A DNA stretch of 23,215 bases from Pseudomonadota bacterium. GTDB lineage: Bacteria > Pseudomonadota > Alphaproteobacteria > Sphingomonadales > Sphingomonadaceae. Within the stretch, counting starts at the first letter, position 1. The number at the start of each line of letters is the position of its first letter. The translations under genes and the position numbers were made by a program. Below, in pieces: positions 21,008 to 23,215 of the stretch. The notes under the pieces are model-generated. The model saw nothing but the letters and a program-made list of their open reading frames with translations. It did not search any database and had not been told where the DNA came from. The DNA is taken from positions 1 through 23,215 of the forward strand of contig JAEZHP010000063.1 in the NCBI GenBank assembly GCA_023416515.1. The letters are read 5' to 3'.

Positions 21008-22312
21008 TCATTGCGGGGGTGCGGGCGGGCGCGTTGGGGTTACTCGCCAGATCGTGTTGGAAAGGTCGTCGGCGACGATGAGCGCGCCGCGCGGGTCGAG
21101 CGTGACTCCGACCGGGCGGCCGCGCGCCTTGCCGTCTGATCCGAGGAAGCCGGAGACGAACTCGACCGGCGGGCCGGCTGGGCGGCCGCCGCGGAAGGGC
21201 ACGAAGATGACCCGGTAGCCGACCGGCGGGCTCCGATTCCAGCTGCCATGCTCGCCGACGAACAGGCCGTCGGCGAATTGCGCGCCCATCACGGGACTCG
21301 AGAAAGCGAGGCCCAGCGTGGCGACGTGCGAGCCGAGCGCGTAGTCGGGGCGGATGGTGGCGGCGACGAGCTGCGGGTTGGCGGGCCTGACCCGGACGTC
21401 CGGGTTGGGGCCCCAATAGGCATAGGGCCAGCCATAGAAGGCGCCCTCGCGAACCGAGGTGACGTAATCGGGCACGAGATTGGGGCCGATCTCGTCGCGC
21501 TCGTTGACCGAGGCCCAGAGCTGGCCGGTGCCCGGCTGAAAGGTGAGCGCGGTGGGATTGCGAAGGCCGGTCGCGAAGGGGCGGTGGGCGCCGGTCTGGG
21601 CGTCGATCTGCCAGACCATCGCCCGGTCGACCTCGGCGGTCATCCCACGCTCGGTGATGTTGCTGTTGGAGCCGATGCCGACATAGAGGAAGCGGCCGTC
21701 GGGGCTCGCCGCGAGCGACTTGGTCCAATGATGGTTGATCGCCGAGGGAAGGTCGGTGACCTTGACCGGCGGGCCGCTCGCCCGGGTCTGGCCGGGCTGA
21801 TAGTCGAAGCGCACGAGCGCGTCCTGATTGGCGACGTAAAGGTTCGAGCCGACCAGCGCGAGGCCGTAGGGCGCGTTGAGATTCTCCGCGAAGACGGTGC
21901 GGCCCTCGTAGGTGCCGTCGCCATTGGCGTCGCGAAGCAGGGTGAGGCGGTTTCCGCCGCGCACCGAGCTGGTGCCCTGCGCCTTGATCAGGCCCGCGAT
22001 GACATCCTTCGGGATAAGGCGGGGAGCGCCGCCTCCCCTGCCCTCGGCGACGAGGATGTCGCCGTTGGGGAGGACGAGAGTCTGGCGGGGAATGGCGAGA
22101 TCGGTGGCGATCGGGGTGATCGTGAAGCCCTGCGGAACGGTCGGGCGCTGGTCGCCCCAGCCGGCCGGCTTGGAGATGACCATCGACGGAAGCAGCCCGC
22201 GCTGCGGCTCGGGAAGCGGCGGGTTGGGCCCGTAGGTCGGCGCCTGGCTTTCGCTCCCGCAGGCGGTGACGAGAGCGGTGGCGGCGAAGGCGAGGAGTGC
22301 GCGGCGGTTCAT
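21008..22312 (-). CDS. Sorbosone/glucose dehydrogenase-like (PQQ-dependent family) lipoprotein
   Basis: A 434-residue exported protein. The N-terminus MNRRALLAFAATALVTAC ends in a lipobox with the likely lipidated cysteine C18, so it should be anchored in the periplasmic face of a membrane. The rest has the repeated strand pattern of the six-bladed glucose/sorbosone dehydrogenase propeller (FTITPIATDLAIPRQ, LPNGDILVAEGRGG, GLRNPTALTFQPGTGQLW, PYAYWGPNP, GLFVGEHGSWNRSPPVGY). These oxidise aldoses with PQQ; the specific substrate is unknown. Its ATG overlaps the stop of the DUF2231-like gene by 4 bp, with GGGAG in front. The longer frame to 22600 is antisense read-through of its neighbour. Host DNA, just outside attR. 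Confidence 0.87.
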   Translation of the reverse strand: MNRRALLAFAATALVTACGSESQAPTYGPNPPLPEPQRGLLPSMVISKPAGWGDQRPTVPQGFTITPIATDLAIPRQTLVLPNGDILVAEGRGGGAPRLIPKDVIAGLIKAQGTSSVRGGNRLTLLRDANGDGTYEGRTVFAENLNAPYGLALVGSNLYVANQDALVRFDYQPGQTRASGPPVKVTDLPSAINHHWTKSLAASPDGRFLYVGIGSNSNITERGMTAEVDRAMVWQIDAQTGAHRPFATGLRNPTALTFQPGTGQLWASVNERDEIGPNLVPDYVTSVREGAFYGWPYAYWGPNPDVRVRPANPQLVAATIRPDYALGSHVATLGLAFSSPVMGAQFADGLFVGEHGSWNRSPPVGYRVIFVPFRGGRPAGPPVEFVSGFLGSDGKARGRPVGVTLDPRGALIVADDLSNTIWRVTPTRPPAPPQ

Positions 22313-22734
22313 GGCGTCACTCCCGCGCGAAGAGTGGAGAAACCGAGCCAGGTCGCGACGAGGATGAGCAAGGTGACGATCGCCGACAGGACGAGCCCCT
22401 CCGGCATGGTCGCCCAGGCGTCCTTGGCGTGGACCAGCGCGTCGATGAAGCCGAGCAGGAAGGCGGCGAGCAGGATTAGCACGTAGGCAATCGACGATCG
22501 TGAGCGCCGGCCGCGGATCAGGCCGATCAGGGCCGCAAGCAAGGCGAAGCCGGCGAAGACGAGGCCTCCGACGATCAGCCAGGACGCGAAGTTCTTCCAC
22601 TGGATCTGGTAGCTTGCGGAATAGGCCCAGTCGCTGAGCAGGGCGCCGAGGAAGAGCGGGACGGCCCCTGCCAGGAGCACCGCGTGGAGCGGATGGATCG
22701 GCCTTACATAGGCCCGATCATGAGCCGGTGGCAT
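22309..22734 (-). CDS. DUF2231-like membrane protein
   Basis: A 141-residue integral membrane protein. It has four hydrophobic segments at about 15-33, 48-70, 82-98 and 114-133, and the opening PIHPLHAVLLAGAVPLFLGALLSDW typical of DUF2231 proteins (conserved His-Pro near the start of the first helix). GGGAGAGG lies just upstream of the ATG at 22734. It overlaps the downstream sorbosone dehydrogenase gene by 4 bp, a pairing that suggests joint function in periplasmic redox metabolism. Function of DUF2231 is not established. Confidence 0.85.
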   Translation of the reverse strand: MPPAHDRAYVRPIHPLHAVLLAGAVPLFLGALLSDWAYSASYQIQWKNFASWLIVGGLVFAGFALLAALIGLIRGRRSRSSIAYVLILLAAFLLGFIDALVHAKDAWATMPEGLVLSAIVTLLILVATWLGFSTLRAGVTP

Positions 22735-22830
22735 GGTTGGCCTCTCCCTTTGCCGGCGACGGGATGCGCTGCCTCATTTTCGTAACGAGGCTGCGGACAA
22801 ATCGTTGCGCCGACGAGTCGACCGGACCGC

Positions 22831-23214
22831 CTAGAGAAGCCACTCGATCGGAAGCCGCGACAGGAACCTGGCCGCGAACCGGCGCCAGCGGCTCGCGCCG
22901 GGCTCGACATCGTGGCGGACGTCCCCGCCGTCGCGCCGCTCGACCCAGTAGAGCCGGTCCTCGTCCGATAGCCGCACCTCGTAGGCGCGGGCCGGGGCGA
23001 GCCGCTCGAGGTCCGACTGGAGGGCCTCGGCCATCGCAGAGCTGCCGATGACGAAGCCGAGCTCGGTGTTGAGCGTGGCCGAGCGCGGATCGAAGTTGAA
23101 CGAGCCGACGAACAGCCGCTCGCCGTCGACGAGGAAGGTCTTGGCATGAAGCGCCGAGCCTGCGCCGCCAAGGCGCGAGACGGCGCTGCCCGTGCCCGGC
23201 CTTCGCCTGGCCGG
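22831..23214 (-). CDS. Phospholipase D / cardiolipin synthase-like protein (C-terminal part)
   Basis: The frame is open to the right window edge, giving the last 127 residues of a longer protein. It contains one HKD motif: HAKTFLVDG, a Gly/Ser step, then VGSFNFDPRSATLNTE, which is the second catalytic motif of phospholipase D-type enzymes, including cardiolipin synthases. A full member would have a first HKD motif some 150-200 residues earlier, outside the window. The tail (RRFAARFLSRLPIEWLL) is basic and hydrophobic, consistent with membrane association. TAG at 22831-22833. It is upstream of the DUF2231 gene on the same strand, 96 bp away. Confidence 0.88.
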   Translation of the reverse strand, partial: PARRRPGTGSAVSRLGGAGSALHAKTFLVDGERLFVGSFNFDPRSATLNTELGFVIGSSAMAEALQSDLERLAPARAYEVRLSDEDRLYWVERRDGGDVRHDVEPGASRWRRFAARFLSRLPIEWLL

Positions 23215-23215
23215 G

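Noticed and set aside
21248..22486. 412-codon plus-strand frame
   Set aside because: Antisense to the sorbosone dehydrogenase-like gene; Gly/Arg-rich shadow composition.
22313..22600. N-terminal extension of the sorbosone dehydrogenase frame
   Set aside because: It is read-through in an alternative frame of the DUF2231-like gene; the lipoprotein signal peptide starts at 22312.

Overview
The window looks like chromosomal DNA of a high-GC alphaproteobacterium. I would guess Sphingomonadales from the protein styles and GC-rich codon use, but no rRNA or taxonomic marker is present. A tRNA-Pro(CGG) gene at 529-605 has been used as an integration site. A 22-bp copy of the tRNA 3' end plus two following bases recurs exactly at 20955-20976, and a large tyrosine recombinase starts 130 bp inside the left copy. 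Positions ~586-20976 are therefore read as an integrated genomic island of about 20.4 kb (20,369 bp if excised within the repeats). Flanking host DNA holds a partial repeat-rich small protein and the tRNA on the left. On the right are a sorbosone dehydrogenase-like lipoprotein, a DUF2231-like membrane protein and the end of a phospholipase D/cardiolipin synthase-like protein.

Left to right, the island carries: (1) the integrase (738-2816); (2) a 511-bp non-coding stretch between two convergent genes, with seven copies of an 18-bp motif (CATAA-N5-GGAARTG) and strong hairpins; (3) a minus-strand cluster of YeeA/MmeI-like adenine DNA methyltransferase, Fic protein, DEAD/DEAH-type helicase and GIY-YIG nuclease, resembling a non-classical restriction-modification/defence module, with fic preceded by its own array of TAATGTCAGA operator-like sites; (4) a second minus-strand group of DnaQ-type DEDDh exonuclease, unknown protein and PolB-like DEDD exonuclease, closed by a terminator; (5) a plus-strand overlapping operon of possible short ORF, nitrilase-fold amidohydrolase with an extra C-terminal domain, 205-aa middle protein and Rad50/SMC-like zinc-hook ABC ATPase, which resembles the ABC-three-component conflict systems; (6) a stand-alone protein with a PD-(D/E)XK-like signature.

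No relaxase, conjugation, replication or recognisable excisionase gene is seen, so apart from integration the island appears devoted to DNA processing and defence cargo. Both ends share a 12-bp palindrome GCACAATTGTGC followed by a half-site repeat at a 12-bp period, 78-83 bp from the core repeats. These are good candidates for integrase arm-type or regulator sites. The items most worth follow-up are the nitrilase/middle/ABC operon, the methyltransferase-Fic-helicase-GIY-YIG module, and the unexplained 18-bp repeat array.
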